Assembly: GCF_002843235.3 (NCBI RefSeq)
Contig: NZ_CP031123.2
Location: forward strand, 1,116,001 to 1,180,000
DNA: 64,000 nucleotides
Reading direction: 5' to 3'
Source of the DNA: Providencia huaxiensis
GTDB lineage: Bacteria > Pseudomonadota > Gammaproteobacteria > Enterobacterales > Enterobacteriaceae
The position numbers and the translations under genes were made by a program. The notes under the pieces are model-generated. The model was not told the DNA's origin. It worked only from the letters and a program-made list of their open reading frames with translations, and made no database searches. This document shows positions 20,996 to 30,328 of this stretch, piece after piece (position 1 is the first letter of the stretch; every line of letters starts with the position of its first letter).

Positions 20996-22060
20996 ATGAA
21001 AAGAGTTTTGACGGTGGCAAGTTTGTTTGTCATGAGCGCCTTATTAGCGCCAGCTCAAGCAAAAGAATACCCATTACCTGACAGTAACACTCGTCTTATC
21101 GGGGAAAATTACACGTATATCGTCCCCAATGATGGGCGGCCGTTGGAGGCCATTGCCAGTGATCACCAAATTGGCCTACTTGGTATGCTTGAGGCAAATC
21201 CAGGAACAGACCCGTATCTTCCCGAAGCGGGTAAAGAACTTATCATTCCAGCACAAATGCTATTACCGTCGACACCAAGAACGGGAATTGTGATTAATCT
21301 GGCTGAGCTACGTTTATATTACTACCCAGCGAACAGTGAAGAAGTGATTGTATATCCTATTGGTATTGGCCAATTAGGTCGCGATACACCTGAAATGGTG
21401 ACCTCAGTAAGCCAGTCAATAAAAGACCCTACATGGACACCCACGGCAAATATTCGTAAAAATTATGCGAAAGAAGGTATAACGCTTCCTGCTGTCGTTC
21501 CCGCTGGCCCTGAAAACCCAATGGGCTTATATGCATTACGTCTAGCACATGGGCGTGGTGAATATCTGATCCATGGTACTAATGCGGATTTTGGGATTGG
21601 TATGCGAGTGAGCTCTGGTTGCATTCGTTTGCGTCCTGATGATATTGAAGCCTTATTTAAGACGGTACCAAAAGGAACTCGTGTTCAAGTTATTGATCAG
21701 CCCATAAAATACTCCAAAGAAACGGATGGTAGTTATTACATTGAAGTACATCAGCCATTGTCACGGACAAACAGTGATGATCCTCAAACCATGCCAATCA
21801 AGCTATCTGACGATTTCAAGCGTTTTCTAGAGAATGAAGGGGTTGATAAGGCATTAGTAGAAAAAGAGCTAGCAAGGCGTTCTGGTATGCCTGTGCGTGT
21901 GAATAATGATCAGGGCAACAGTATTCCTGAAAGTGAAACACAACATCAAGGTTTAGTGCCTATTGAGCCGTTCTCTATTTCACAGCCTGAACCTATCTAT
22001 GATGGTAAAGTTGGTGCTTTGTTACCTGCGAAATACCGTTCTTCTGTTGTAACTCAATAA
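20996..22060 (+). CDS. ldtE: L,D-transpeptidase, LdtE (YnhG) type
   Basis: A periplasmic peptidoglycan cross-linking enzyme of 354 residues. It has a signal peptide (residues 1-21, ending AQA), a LysM-like segment (about 35-80) and a YkuD catalytic domain with HGTNADFGIG and SSGCIRLRPDDIE (catalytic cysteine). The ATG at 20996 has TTGGAG upstream; a TTG 39 bases earlier would break the signal peptide. Its place between suf and lpp is that of ynhG in E. coli, whose product makes diaminopimelate cross-links. Related enzymes attach Lpp, so the precise activity is inferred from synteny. Confidence 0.87.
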   Translation: MKRVLTVASLFVMSALLAPAQAKEYPLPDSNTRLIGENYTYIVPNDGRPLEAIASDHQIGLLGMLEANPGTDPYLPEAGKELIIPAQMLLPSTPRTGIVINLAELRLYYYPANSEEVIVYPIGIGQLGRDTPEMVTSVSQSIKDPTWTPTANIRKNYAKEGITLPAVVPAGPENPMGLYALRLAHGRGEYLIHGTNADFGIGMRVSSGCIRLRPDDIEALFKTVPKGTRVQVIDQPIKYSKETDGSYYIEVHQPLSRTNSDDPQTMPIKLSDDFKRFLENEGVDKALVEKELARRSGMPVRVNNDQGNSIPESETQHQGLVPIEPFSISQPEPIYDGKVGALLPAKYRSSVVTQ

Positions 22061-22076
22061 TCCTGACAAATAATAA

Positions 22077-22096
22077 GGGCCTATTTTCATAGGCCC
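22077..22096. terminator. Hairpin between ldtE and lpp, probably bidirectional
   Basis: GGGCCTAT pairs perfectly with ATAGGCCC around TTTC. The two genes converge on it. On the minus strand it is followed by TTATTATTT, so it may end lpp transcription about 60 bases after the stop. Confidence 0.6.
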
Positions 22097-22156
22097 TCAT
22101 AAATACTATTAGCTTCAAAGAAGCGTCGTATCAGCTAGATAACGACCAAATTGAAC

Positions 22157-22393
22157 TTATTTTTTGTAAGTACGAACTTGGTTATCTAAACGCTGGTTAG
22201 CGCGCGCTGCTTCTTCTTGAGCTGTCTGTACGTCAGAACGCAGAGACTGAACGTCGTTGCTCAGTTGATCAACTTTACCATTCAGAGTTTGCACGTCTGA
22301 AGAGAGTTTTTGCACTTCAGTGCTGTTAGAACAACCCGCTAGTAATGCTGAAGCTAATACGATAGAGCCCAGTACAATTTTAGTACGAATCAT
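22157..22393 (-). CDS. lpp: Major outer membrane (Braun) lipoprotein
   Basis: A 78-residue lipoprotein that tethers the outer membrane to peptidoglycan. The signal peptide ends with the lipobox LLAGC (Cys21). The mature part is a heptad-repeat trimeric coiled coil ([16 protein letters not shown]). The C-terminus is YKK, whose final lysine is the site for attachment to peptidoglycan. GAGGG lies before the ATG. Linking is done by L,D-transpeptidases of the family encoded next door. Confidence 0.96.
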   Translation of the reverse strand: MIRTKIVLGSIVLASALLAGCSNSTEVQKLSSDVQTLNGKVDQLSNDVQSLRSDVQTAQEEAARANQRLDNQVRTYKK

Positions 22394-22539
22394 TATTTTA
22401 CCCTCTAGATTGATTTATCTTGAAAATATAAAAAAGCAAGTCACCAAACAATAGAGCTAAGCTTGTTATCTTAAAGCTTGCTATATCCCTTTAAAACAAC
22501 CTAATGAAAATTAGGGTATGGCACTTACTATGTCTTATG

Positions 22540-22589
22540 CTAGTACTAAATATAAAGTTTTGCTAGAAATACTTTATATTTAGTACTAG
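22540..22589. repeat. Perfect 19-bp inverted repeat upstream of lpp
   Basis: CTAGTACTAAATATAAAGT at 22540-22558 is exactly repeated as its reverse complement at 22571-22589, with a 12-base spacer. There is no U-run on either side. It lies about 150 bp before the lpp start. I do not see another copy in the window. Role unknown: an operator, an RNA hairpin or a mobile-element relic are possible. Confidence 0.75.
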
Positions 22590-22750
22590 GAAAAAGGAGA
22601 AAAATTTAAATTAAGATTAATAAAGGTTGTTATTTGACCAATCTGAGCGTGTTTTATGATATTACTCTTAAATCGCGATAAGATATTTACTAGAGAAAAG
22701 GAAATAAAGGAATAGTTACATCAAGGCAGCACTTAATGTTAAATCTAAAT

Positions 22751-22785
22751 AAAAAGGCCGATAGCTAAAATAGTCACTATCGGCC
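22751..22785 (-). terminator. Terminator after pykF
   Basis: On the minus strand GGCCGATAG and CTATCGGCC form a 9-bp stem around a 12-base loop, followed by TTTTTATTT. It lies 20 bp after the pykF stop. Confidence 0.85.
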
Positions 22786-22804
22786 TCTAGAAGACAATTA
22801 AAAA

Positions 22805-24217
22805 TTAAAGTACATGAACTGAAGATGTGTTGGTTGTACCGCTTTGTACTAATGCACCAGAAACCATCACAACAGCATCACCAGAAACCGCTAAACCACT
22901 TTCTAGCGCTGCGCGTTTACCTTCACGGTAAAAATCATCTGTGGATGTAAAACCACCGACAATCATTGGGATCACACCTTTGACTAACAGTAACTGGCGT
23001 GCAGTTTCTTTATTGGTAGTCAATGCTAGGATTGGTGCTGTAGGGAAATATTTACGTACAGATTTAGCCGATTTACCACCGTAGGTTGCAACAACGATCA
23101 ATGGAACATCTAATTTTTCAGACATTTCCACAGCACCACGACATACAGCTTCAGTGACACGTAAGCGTTGGCTTGGTTTTTGGTTATCAATGCGAGTTTG
23201 CATGACACGGTCTGTACGCTCACAGATAGTTGCCATAATGGTAACGGCTTCTACTGGATATTTACCTTTAGCACTTTCACCAGACAGCATAACTGCGTCT
23301 GTGCCGTCTAAAATAGCGTTGGCAACGTCGCCTGCTTCTGCGCGGGTAGGGCGTGGGTTTTTGATCATTGAATCTAACATTTGCGTTGCAGTGATCACGA
23401 CTTTGCGTGCTGCGACACATTTTTCAATCATCATTTTTTGTGCAAAAATAACTTCATCAACCGGGATCTCAACGCCTAAATCACCACGAGCAACCATGAT
23501 GCCGTCTGAAGCTTCTAAAATCTCATCAAAATTATTTAAACCTTCTTGGTTTTCAATCTTAGAAATAATTTGGATGTTCTCGCCACCATGTTTTTTCAGG
23601 TGAGCACGAATTTCTTCAACATCAGAGCGCTTACGGATAAAAGAAGCAGCAACAAAATCAACACCTTGTTCGCAACCAAAGACTAAGTCTTCTTTATCTT
23701 TTTCAGCTAACGCTGGAAGGCCAATTGAAACGCCTGGCAGATTAACCCCTTTTTTCTCACCGAGGTCACCGTTATTTAAAACTTCACAAACGACTTCAGT
23801 AGCAGTGACATTAGTCACTTTCATGCCAATTAAGCCATCATCAACTAATACAGTATTACCAACTTTTAAATCTGAAGTTAAGCCTGCATAGGTCACTGCA
23901 ACTTTATCTTTGTTACCTACAACTGAAGTGTCGGTAGTGAATGTAAAAGTTTGACCCGCAACGAGAGAAACGTCGTTACCACCTTCCAATTTCATGGTGC
24001 GGATTTCAGGACCTTTAGTATCTAACAGAATAGCTGCTTGTTTACCCGTTTTTGCACAAACAGAGCGAAGGTTTTTGATACGTTGACCATGTTCTTCATA
24101 GTCACCGTGAGAAAAATTGAGGCGCATGACGTTCATGCCAGCATCAAGAAGTTGAGTCAGTTTTTCTTCTGATTCGGTTTTTGGACCGATAGTACAAACA
24201 ATTTTGGTTTTTTTCAT
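22805..24217 (-). CDS. pykF: Pyruvate kinase I
   Basis: Converts phosphoenolpyruvate and ADP to pyruvate and ATP. The 470 residues equal E. coli PykF. It begins [18 protein letters not shown] and contains the barrel motifs KIENQEGL and [10 protein letters not shown], the substrate segment [10 protein letters not shown], and the C-terminal allosteric domain. As the reverse reaction of PpsA, encoded 14 kb away, it is the glycolytic partner. A Cra-like site lies upstream. Confidence 0.96.
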   Translation of the reverse strand: MKKTKIVCTIGPKTESEEKLTQLLDAGMNVMRLNFSHGDYEEHGQRIKNLRSVCAKTGKQAAILLDTKGPEIRTMKLEGGNDVSLVAGQTFTFTTDTSVVGNKDKVAVTYAGLTSDLKVGNTVLVDDGLIGMKVTNVTATEVVCEVLNNGDLGEKKGVNLPGVSIGLPALAEKDKEDLVFGCEQGVDFVAASFIRKRSDVEEIRAHLKKHGGENIQIISKIENQEGLNNFDEILEASDGIMVARGDLGVEIPVDEVIFAQKMMIEKCVAARKVVITATQMLDSMIKNPRPTRAEAGDVANAILDGTDAVMLSGESAKGKYPVEAVTIMATICERTDRVMQTRIDNQKPSQRLRVTEAVCRGAVEMSEKLDVPLIVVATYGGKSAKSVRKYFPTAPILALTTNKETARQLLLVKGVIPMIVGGFTSTDDFYREGKRAALESGLAVSGDAVVMVSGALVQSGTTNTSSVHVL

Positions 24218-24301
24218 GGCAGTCTATCTAATGTTATAAAGGAAATCGGAATTGCCGCCGATGCTTAGTACATTTAATAAATCGTGCGCATGAAAAATTT
24301 T

Positions 24302-24311
24302 GTTGCGCAAC
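24302..24311. repeat. Palindrome GTTGCGCAAC, copy 1
   Basis: A perfect 10-bp palindrome 85 bp before the pykF start. The same sequence occurs again 263 bp upstream, with an even longer palindrome around it. Possible operator; I do not recognise the regulator. Confidence 0.5.
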
Positions 24312-24438
24312 TCATTTATAAGAATAGGCGACAGTCTGGTGTTTAATGCATTTTTACACTTAAATTTGTCACATTTTGATTCTTATTATAGTGTAGATGA
24401 CAAATTGAATTAAAGCTAACGTATTGATTTGCTACTGT

Positions 24439-24452
24439 TGAAACCTTTCAGC
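24439..24452. promoter_or_regulatory. Cra-like operator upstream of pykF
   Basis: TGAAACCTTTCAGC matches the Cra palindrome TGAAACGTTTCA with one mismatch in the core. pykF is a known Cra-repressed gene in E. coli. The distance to the start (about 220 bp) is long, so the promoter position needs to be known before assigning repression. Confidence 0.5.
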
Positions 24453-24561
24453 CAGCGCGAGTATTATAGACAACAAAAAACTGTGAGACAAATCAAATTT
24501 TATAAAATTAAAAGAAGAGACCGTTCAGATCAAAAATTCAGTTAATATTAAGTCATTTAAT

Positions 24562-24575
24562 TTGTTGCGCAACAA
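24562..24575. repeat. Palindrome TTGTTGCGCAACAA, copy 2
   Basis: A perfect 14-bp palindrome containing the same 10-bp core as the site at 24302. It lies between the tRNA genes and pykF. Confidence 0.5.
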
Positions 24576-24635
24576 GGTAAGGGAATAATAATAGACAATC
24601 AAGAGAAATTTTAGCGGGTGGGAAGATAAATAAAA

Positions 24636-24712
24636 TGGTGCGTCCGAGTAGACTCGAACTACCGACCCCCACCATGTCAAGGTGGTGCTCTAACCAACTG
24701 AGCTACGGACGC
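24636..24712 (-). tRNA. tRNA-Val (GAC)
   Basis: A 77-base cloverleaf with encoded CCA. The acceptor stem pairs GCGTCCG with CGGACGC; the anticodon loop reads CTTGACATG, giving anticodon GAC. Third in transcription order of three identical copies. E. coli has tRNA-Val(GAC) genes at the same chromosomal location. Confidence 0.96.
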
Positions 24713-24743
24713 ACTGAGAAACTTGGCTTGTGTTAATTTGAAA

Positions 24744-24820
24744 TGGTGCGTCCGAGTAGACTCGAACTACCGACCCCCACCATGTCAAGGTGGTGCTCTA
24801 ACCAACTGAGCTACGGACGC
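24744..24820 (-). tRNA. tRNA-Val (GAC)
   Basis: Identical in sequence to the other two copies, anticodon GAC, CCA encoded. The 31-bp spacer to the next copy differs from the other spacer (30 bp), so the spacers are diverging while the tRNAs are held identical. Confidence 0.96.
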
Positions 24821-24850
24821 GCTGAAAATTAACATTGTGTTCACTAGAAA

Positions 24851-24927
24851 TGGTGCGTCCGAGTAGACTCGAACTACCGACCCCCACCATGTCAAGGTGG
24901 TGCTCTAACCAACTGAGCTACGGACGC
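24851..24927 (-). tRNA. tRNA-Val (GAC)
   Basis: First of the three in transcription order. Anticodon GAC, CCA encoded, same sequence as the two that follow. The three are likely made as one precursor. Confidence 0.96.
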
Positions 24928-25085
24928 ATTTAAAAGTTATCTAGGTGACAACGGGGATGAATATTAACGTTATGAGGTTCATCTGGCAAGGGGAAAATGT
25001 ATTTTCGTGATAGTTTGCTCGTATTTAAAACTATCTGGTGCGAAATACATCTTCCCCCATAATAAAAAGCTTAAAAAACCGTCAA

Positions 25086-26459
25086 TTAGCGGGCAGAGCG
25101 AAGTAGAATAACATCCTCTGTTTGCTTATGGATCCACATAATCCGTGTCGCCATTCCTACTGCTGCTGCGCTTAAACCAATAATAAAGCCAATCCAAAAG
25201 CCTTTAGGTCCCATGGCCGGTGCGATAATATCAGTTAATGCTAAGATATAACCGGAAGGTAAGCCAAGTAACCAATATGCCGTGAAGGTAATAAAGAAAA
25301 TAGAACGTGTATCTTTATAGCCACGTAAAATTCCCGCACCAATAACTTGCACAGAGTCTGAAAGCTGATAAATAGCGGCATATAGCATTAAACTACTCGC
25401 TAAAACAACCACCTCTGGGTTTTTGTTATACATCATCGCAATTGGCTCACGGAAGACCGCGGTGAGAACTGCGGTAAAACAAGCGACCATTAAGCCAACA
25501 GCAATACCAGTATAAGATGAAACTTTAGCGGCTTCAGTTGAGTTCTGCCCTAAGTTATAACCTACGCGAATGGTTGCTGCTATTCCTAATGATAATGGGA
25601 ACATAAACATCACAGAACTGAAATTCAACGCAACTTGGTGACCAGCTACTGCGACAACACCTAATGGGGCGACTAGCAGTGCAACGACAGCAAATAAAGT
25701 GACCTCAAAGAAAAGTGCCAGACCAATAGGGGTACCTAATACGATAATTCGCTTTAAGATTAATGGATTTGGCGATGTGAAAGAGAGTGTAGGGCGAATA
25801 TCGCGCTGCGCAGTAGCACGTTTCACATACCATCTCATCATCAGACACATAGCCCAATACACTGATGCAGTGGCGACACCACAACCCACACCACCTAAAG
25901 CAGGTGCACCAAAGTGACCATAAATAAAGATATAGTTAATAGGAATATTAATCATTAGGCCAAGAAAACCAATCACCATCCCCGGTTTGGTTTTTGAAAG
26001 CCCTTCACATTGGCTACGATACACTTGATAAAATAAGTAGCCCGGTGCTCCCCACATAATGGCATGTAAAAAACGGACAGACTTATCCGCCAATTCTTTA
26101 TCAATATGGGGCATATTGCTAATAATAAGCTGGCTATTATAAAGAAGGCACATAATGCCTAAGGCTAAAAGTAGCGCTAACCATAGCCCTTGTTGAATTT
26201 GGTCGCCAATTAAGTTACGACGGCCTGACCCATTCATTTGTGCAACGATTGGGGTTAACGCCATCAAAATGCCTTGGCCAAAAAGAATAGCTGGCAGCCA
26301 GATGGAAAAACCAACTGCAACTGCGGACATCTCAATTTCACTAACACTTCCAGCCATAACGGTATCCACAAACCCCATTGCAGTTTGTGAAAATTGAGCT
26401 AAAACGATAGGAATACCAAGTGCCAACAAGCTACGCGCTTCTGTAAAATATTTCTGCAC
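25086..26459 (-). CDS. mdtK: MATE-family multidrug efflux pump
   Basis: A cation-coupled inner-membrane exporter (NorM/MdtK) of 457 residues, with about 12 membrane spans and the usual two-fold repeat. The N-terminus [16 protein letters not shown] and the segments [10 protein letters not shown] and [14 protein letters not shown] match MdtK. The start is GTG, with AAGGTG seven bases before it. E. coli MdtK exports norfloxacin and other cations; substrates here are inferred. It is divergent from ribE, as in E. coli. Confidence 0.93.
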   Translation of the reverse strand: MQKYFTEARSLLALGIPIVLAQFSQTAMGFVDTVMAGSVSEIEMSAVAVGFSIWLPAILFGQGILMALTPIVAQMNGSGRRNLIGDQIQQGLWLALLLALGIMCLLYNSQLIISNMPHIDKELADKSVRFLHAIMWGAPGYLFYQVYRSQCEGLSKTKPGMVIGFLGLMINIPINYIFIYGHFGAPALGGVGCGVATASVYWAMCLMMRWYVKRATAQRDIRPTLSFTSPNPLILKRIIVLGTPIGLALFFEVTLFAVVALLVAPLGVVAVAGHQVALNFSSVMFMFPLSLGIAATIRVGYNLGQNSTEAAKVSSYTGIAVGLMVACFTAVLTAVFREPIAMMYNKNPEVVVLASSLMLYAAIYQLSDSVQVIGAGILRGYKDTRSIFFITFTAYWLLGLPSGYILALTDIIAPAMGPKGFWIGFIIGLSAAAVGMATRIMWIHKQTEDVILLRSAR

Positions 26460-26735
26460 GCATACACCTTTGTAATAAAAGCAAGTAAGAGGAAAAAAAT
26501 TAGAAAAATAAATGAGTTACTAAAATCTCATTGATTATTAAAAACCGCTCATTCTATCCCTTTTCTATATGGATTCCAATAATGATATGGTAACAAACTA
26601 TAAAAGAGCATTTTAGAACCTAAAATACTGCTAAATACTAGGTTTATTATCGCTTTGTTTACCACTCAAATAGGATAGATCTCTAAAAATTCTGATGTAA
26701 ACTGAGTCTATTAATCCACTACACTGAGAATCATT

Positions 26736-27401
26736 ATGTTTACAGGCATTGTTCAAGCGACTGCTCCTATTATTGAAATTACAGAAAGAGCCAACTTTCG
26801 AACTCATGTAATGAAATTTACCCCAGAATTACTTAAAGGTTTAGAAACAGGGGCTTCCGTTGCACATAATGGTTGTTGTTTGACGGTAACAAACATTGAT
26901 GGTGAAAGAGTCAGTTTTGATCTAATCAAAGAAACTCTAAGATTAACTAACTTAGGGGAATTACAAGAAGGTGATGTTGTTAATATCGAACGCGCCGCAA
27001 AATATGGTGACGAAATTGGTGGCCATGTTGTTTCTGGGCATATTATGACAACAGCTGAAATTAGTAAAATCTTTACATCTGAAGATAACCACCAAATTTG
27101 GTTGTCAATTCATGATAAGGCTTTGATGAAATATATTTTGCATAAAGGCTTTGTGGCGATTGATGGTATCAGTTTAACGGTGGGTGATGTAATCAATAAT
27201 CGGTTTTGTGTCCATCTTATCCCAGAAACATTAGAAAGAACAACACTAGGTAAAAAACGTTTGGGTGATAAAATAAATATTGAGATAGACCCTCAAACGC
27301 AGGCAATTGTTGATACGGTTGAACGCGTTTTAAATCAAAAAGAACAAGAAAAGTTATTACAGCAAGCAGAAGAGTTGGCTAATGTAGCGAAAACAGAGTG
27401 A
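26736..27401 (+). CDS. ribE: Riboflavin synthase alpha chain
   Basis: Dismutes two 6,7-dimethyl-8-ribityllumazine molecules into riboflavin and a pyrimidine product. The product has 221 residues, with two lumazine-binding barrels starting [12 protein letters not shown] and continuing at HVVSGHIM and [12 protein letters not shown], followed by a C-terminal trimerisation helix that is a little longer than in E. coli. No FMN riboswitch is seen upstream. The gene is called ribC in older E. coli usage. Confidence 0.94.
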   Translation: MFTGIVQATAPIIEITERANFRTHVMKFTPELLKGLETGASVAHNGCCLTVTNIDGERVSFDLIKETLRLTNLGELQEGDVVNIERAAKYGDEIGGHVVSGHIMTTAEISKIFTSEDNHQIWLSIHDKALMKYILHKGFVAIDGISLTVGDVINNRFCVHLIPETLERTTLGKKRLGDKINIEIDPQTQAIVDTVERVLNQKEQEKLLQQAEELANVAKTE

Positions 27402-27467
27402 ATAGGCATAAAAGCTAGCAATTGCGTTATTTATGTTAAAGATAAATAGCGATATAAGCAATCAGGT

Positions 27468-27500
27468 AGGCTATAGCAATGGTAGTTTATGCTATAGCCT
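27468..27500 (+). other. Hairpin after ribE
   Basis: AGGCTATAGC pairs perfectly with GCTATAGCCT around a 13-base loop, 66 bp after ribE. There is no U-run directly after it, so a terminator role is uncertain. Confidence 0.4.
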
Positions 27501-27615
27501 GAATAAAGCATGGTTGGATTTTGTTTATTGGATGTAGGTTATGGAGTTCTATTAAATAAAGAAGGTTAAAATTGCTTAAAAAATACAATGAGCTCTAGTT
27601 TTCATTATTAATAGA

Positions 27616-27888
27616 TCATTTTTCACTAAAATTGACAGAAAAGCTAGCGTTATCACGTTCAATTGCTTCAACTAATCGCTTGAAATGTGGGCTGTTTTTA
27701 TGCATCTCTAATGCCTGAGTGTCTTCCCATTCCTCGAAAACAATGTAACCATTTTCTTTAGCCATAAGATCATATTGAATGCATCCTTTCTCTCGGCGGC
27801 TTAGTTTTGCTAAGTCACGAACGATTTCTTTCGTTAAATACCCATCCGTCCTTTCTGTTGTAATTTGGGCATACACAACAATACTCAT
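27616..27888 (-). CDS. Antibiotic biosynthesis monooxygenase (ABM) domain protein
   Basis: A 90-residue single-domain protein of the dimeric ferredoxin-like ABM/YgiN type: VVYAQITTERTDGYL at the start, the central GCIQYDLMAKENGYIVFEEW strand pair, and HKNSPHFKRL helix. Such proteins include quinol monooxygenases and many of unknown substrate. AAGGAG precedes the ATG. It lies 24 bp downstream of a broken AraC-type regulator on the same strand. The regulator probably once controlled it. Confidence 0.75.
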   Translation of the reverse strand: MSIVVYAQITTERTDGYLTKEIVRDLAKLSRREKGCIQYDLMAKENGYIVFEEWEDTQALEMHKNSPHFKRLVEAIERDNASFSVNFSEK

Positions 27889-27912
27889 TCCGTTCTCCTT
27901 ATGTATTAAGAA

Positions 27913-28718
27913 CTATCTTAATGGGTACTTAGTTTTTGTATTGTAAAAAAGCGAATAACTCGATTTTAAAAATGCCGACGGCGTCATAGTAAAGTATCTT
28001 TTAAAATCACGGTAAAAGTGGGATTGATCATAATAGCCTGTTTCAAACCAACGGTAGGTATCTGGTTCTACTACCATACTTTTTAAAACGTGCTCTAAGC
28101 GGCAATTGATCTGGTATCTTTTTGGCGTAATACCGTATTCTTTTAAAAACTCTTTTTGAATGACTCGGAGGTGTAAACCTGTCTCTTCGGCAATTTCAGT
28201 GATTTTTTTAGTTGGGTTACGATATAGCAACTCTAAAATTTCATCTGTGAAATGAGACTTTTTCTTGGCTTTTGTCCTATTAAAGCAATCCAACAACTCT
28301 TGAATGAAGAATTAGCTAAAGCTTCAAACCAACGGTCTTTCCATATGTCATTCAGAGCGATGGGGTCATCAGTATAATTTAGTGTTCTTTGAGGCAGAAG
28401 AAAACGCAATGCATCATGACGAATACGTAATACCATGACTTTTGAATCATTAGGGCTAGCGGTAAATGTATTGACTCTAGGAATAATGAGTTGATAAGGG
28501 TCTACGACTGAGTTGCTTTCAGTTGTCATCTGAAATGTATCTGATGAAACCCAGATTTCAGCACCCGTTCCAGGAAAAATTTTAATTGCCTCTGTAAACT
28601 CTTTGATTATTAAAATAGAGCTAACAAAGGATTTTAATTCATCTGGTGGATAATACTGTTTTAACATCATTCTTGAGCACTCATTATTTAATGTCGCAAT
28701 GATAACGTTTTTTAACAA
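27913..28718 (-). pseudogene. AraC-family regulator, frameshifted
   Basis: Two overlapping frames together make one AraC-type regulator. The upstream frame (28718 to about 28300) encodes an N-terminal sensing domain of about 139 residues. The other frame (from about 28310 to 27913) supplies the C-terminal DNA-binding domain, with a helix-turn-helix around KITEIAEETGLHLRVIQKEF and the signature SHFYRDFKRYFTMTPSAF. The N-terminal frame reads on into an unrelated tail. A one-base deletion or two-base insertion near 28300-28316 explains this. The start is uncertain: ATG at 28718, 28670 or 28667. A sequencing error is possible. Confidence 0.75.
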
Positions 28719-28933
28719 AAAAATTAACCATGAAATATCTATATCTTAGTAGATAACAAAATAAAAGCCTTATTTATTAGTGAAATCCGCTTTGAATAAA
28801 GAAACGTGATAAGAAAGTTCAGGTTTTGTGAGCTAAGAATAATGGGCGATATAGAAAAATACTTAATAAGTATTACGGTATAGTCACAAGTGCTATACAC
28901 TGGAAGACGTTTTTCTTGAATTTATTAAATAAC

Positions 28934-28961
28934 AATCATGCCGATAAAATACGGCATGATT
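28934..28961. terminator. Hairpin after punC
   Basis: AATCATGCCG pairs perfectly with CGGCATGATT around an 8-base loop. It lies about 20 bp beyond the punC stop; the minus strand continues GTTATTTAATAAATT. Confidence 0.6.
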
Positions 28962-28979
28962 GATTCGATAAACTACATT

Positions 28980-30206
28980 TTATGAATTCGCCTGGCAGTC
29001 GACCTGCTCAAGAGTTTGACTGTTTTTTTTGTCACAGCGTTGCATAAAATAACCAATAGCCATTGGGATAATTGTAACTGCCATTACACCAGTTGTGGCT
29101 AACAATGGGTCGAAGGGCAGGGCAGAAACAAGCAGGCTTGCTAAAAAACATAGGCCTAACTGTAAAGCATTTTGCAACGCAGCTGCTTTACCACTCGCAC
29201 TAGGAAATGTATTTAGTGCTTTGGATACTGCAATAGGGTAAGAGGCCCCGTTCATTGCCGCCATAAAGCAGAATGGGATCAATATCATGGTTAATGATGG
29301 CGTGGTATAGATGGCCATGATGAATAAAATAGACATGCTTACCGCGTAACCAATCAGTAACAATGGAAATAACGCTTCTGCACGAATTTTTGCTAATAAA
29401 ATACGGCAGCCATATCCACCAACAATAAAGGCTAAAGTTTGTGGAATATAACTCAGACCAATATCAGCAGGGTTGAACCCCATGTTACGTAAGATAAAAG
29501 GTGACCCTGTTAACCAAGCGAAGAAACCCGCACTACAGGATGCATAAACCAGCACGTTACCGCTGAAAACAGGGGAACTGAGTAAGTTTGAGAAAGAAAT
29601 CTTAGCCTGCGGTTGGCTGTCATCAGTGATTGTTTTAACTGAGACATTTTTCAAAAAGAGTGTTGGTAATAAAAGTAATATGCCCACAGCCATTAGGATC
29701 AGGAAAATTGCTTCCCATGTTTGGTGCTCTAGAACCCATGCACCTAATAATGGCGCTAAAGCAGGGGATAGCGCGACTAGCGGCATAATAGAAGCAAAGA
29801 CTTTTTGGGTATTTGCTTCATCATAGCGGTCGATAACAAGCGCTTGCCATAAAACCGCAGCGGAGCAGACACCAACAGCCTGTAAAAAACGTAGAGTTAA
29901 CAGCTGTGTTGCGGTTTCTACCCAATAAATGGCTAAGCTACTTATAATGAAAATAGTTAAGCCCACAATGAGCACAGGCTTACGGCCAAGTTTGTCTGAT
30001 AATGGCCCCCACAACAGTTGAGCGAAGGCAAAACCAGCTAAAAATATACTGAGAGAAGCACTGATAGCGCCTTCAGATGTATGCAAGGTGTTTTGCATAG
30101 CACCAAATGCAGGTAAATACATATCAATGGCTAAAAACCCTAGCATGCTAAGTCCTGCAAGGTAAACCATAAAACCAGGGGAATTTTTTTTCACAGTATT
30201 CGACAT
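28980..30206 (-). CDS. punC: Purine transporter PunC, major facilitator superfamily
   Basis: A 408-residue Bcr/CflA-type transporter with 12 predicted membrane spans. It closely follows E. coli PunC (YdhC): [19 protein letters not shown] at the start, [16 protein letters not shown] in loop 2-3, and [13 protein letters not shown] late. E. coli PunC supports purine nucleoside uptake and is activated by PunR. It is divergent from punR over a 122-bp gap, the usual LysR-target layout. Confidence 0.88.
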   Translation of the reverse strand: MSNTVKKNSPGFMVYLAGLSMLGFLAIDMYLPAFGAMQNTLHTSEGAISASLSIFLAGFAFAQLLWGPLSDKLGRKPVLIVGLTIFIISSLAIYWVETATQLLTLRFLQAVGVCSAAVLWQALVIDRYDEANTQKVFASIMPLVALSPALAPLLGAWVLEHQTWEAIFLILMAVGILLLLPTLFLKNVSVKTITDDSQPQAKISFSNLLSSPVFSGNVLVYASCSAGFFAWLTGSPFILRNMGFNPADIGLSYIPQTLAFIVGGYGCRILLAKIRAEALFPLLLIGYAVSMSILFIMAIYTTPSLTMILIPFCFMAAMNGASYPIAVSKALNTFPSASGKAAALQNALQLGLCFLASLLVSALPFDPLLATTGVMAVTIIPMAIGYFMQRCDKKNSQTLEQVDCQANS

Positions 30207-30328
30207 AATTATTACTTATCTGATATTTAAAAAAATGTTAATGATGGCTCCATTGTATAGGCTATTTTTTTAGGTTGTGAAACGGTAATATTTGGATCTT
30301 GCTATCAAAATTTTTGAAAGGAGAAGTT

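Larger units (their letters stand above)
22394..22804. other. lpp-pykF intergenic region
   Basis: This 411-bp gap holds the lpp leader and promoter region, a perfect 19-bp inverted repeat at 22540-22589 and the pykF terminator. No small gene is apparent. Confidence 0.6.
24218..24635. other. pykF upstream region
   Basis: A 418-bp gap between the tRNA genes and pykF. It holds two copies of the palindrome GTTGCGCAAC (24302-24311 and 24565-24574), a Cra-like site (24439-24452), and a 9-bp inverted repeat (AATTTGTCA at 24364-24372 with TGACAAATT at 24398-24406). No gene is apparent. Confidence 0.6.

Noticed and set aside
26460-26735. FMN riboswitch before ribE
   Set aside because: The gap is short and lacks the conserved riboswitch elements.
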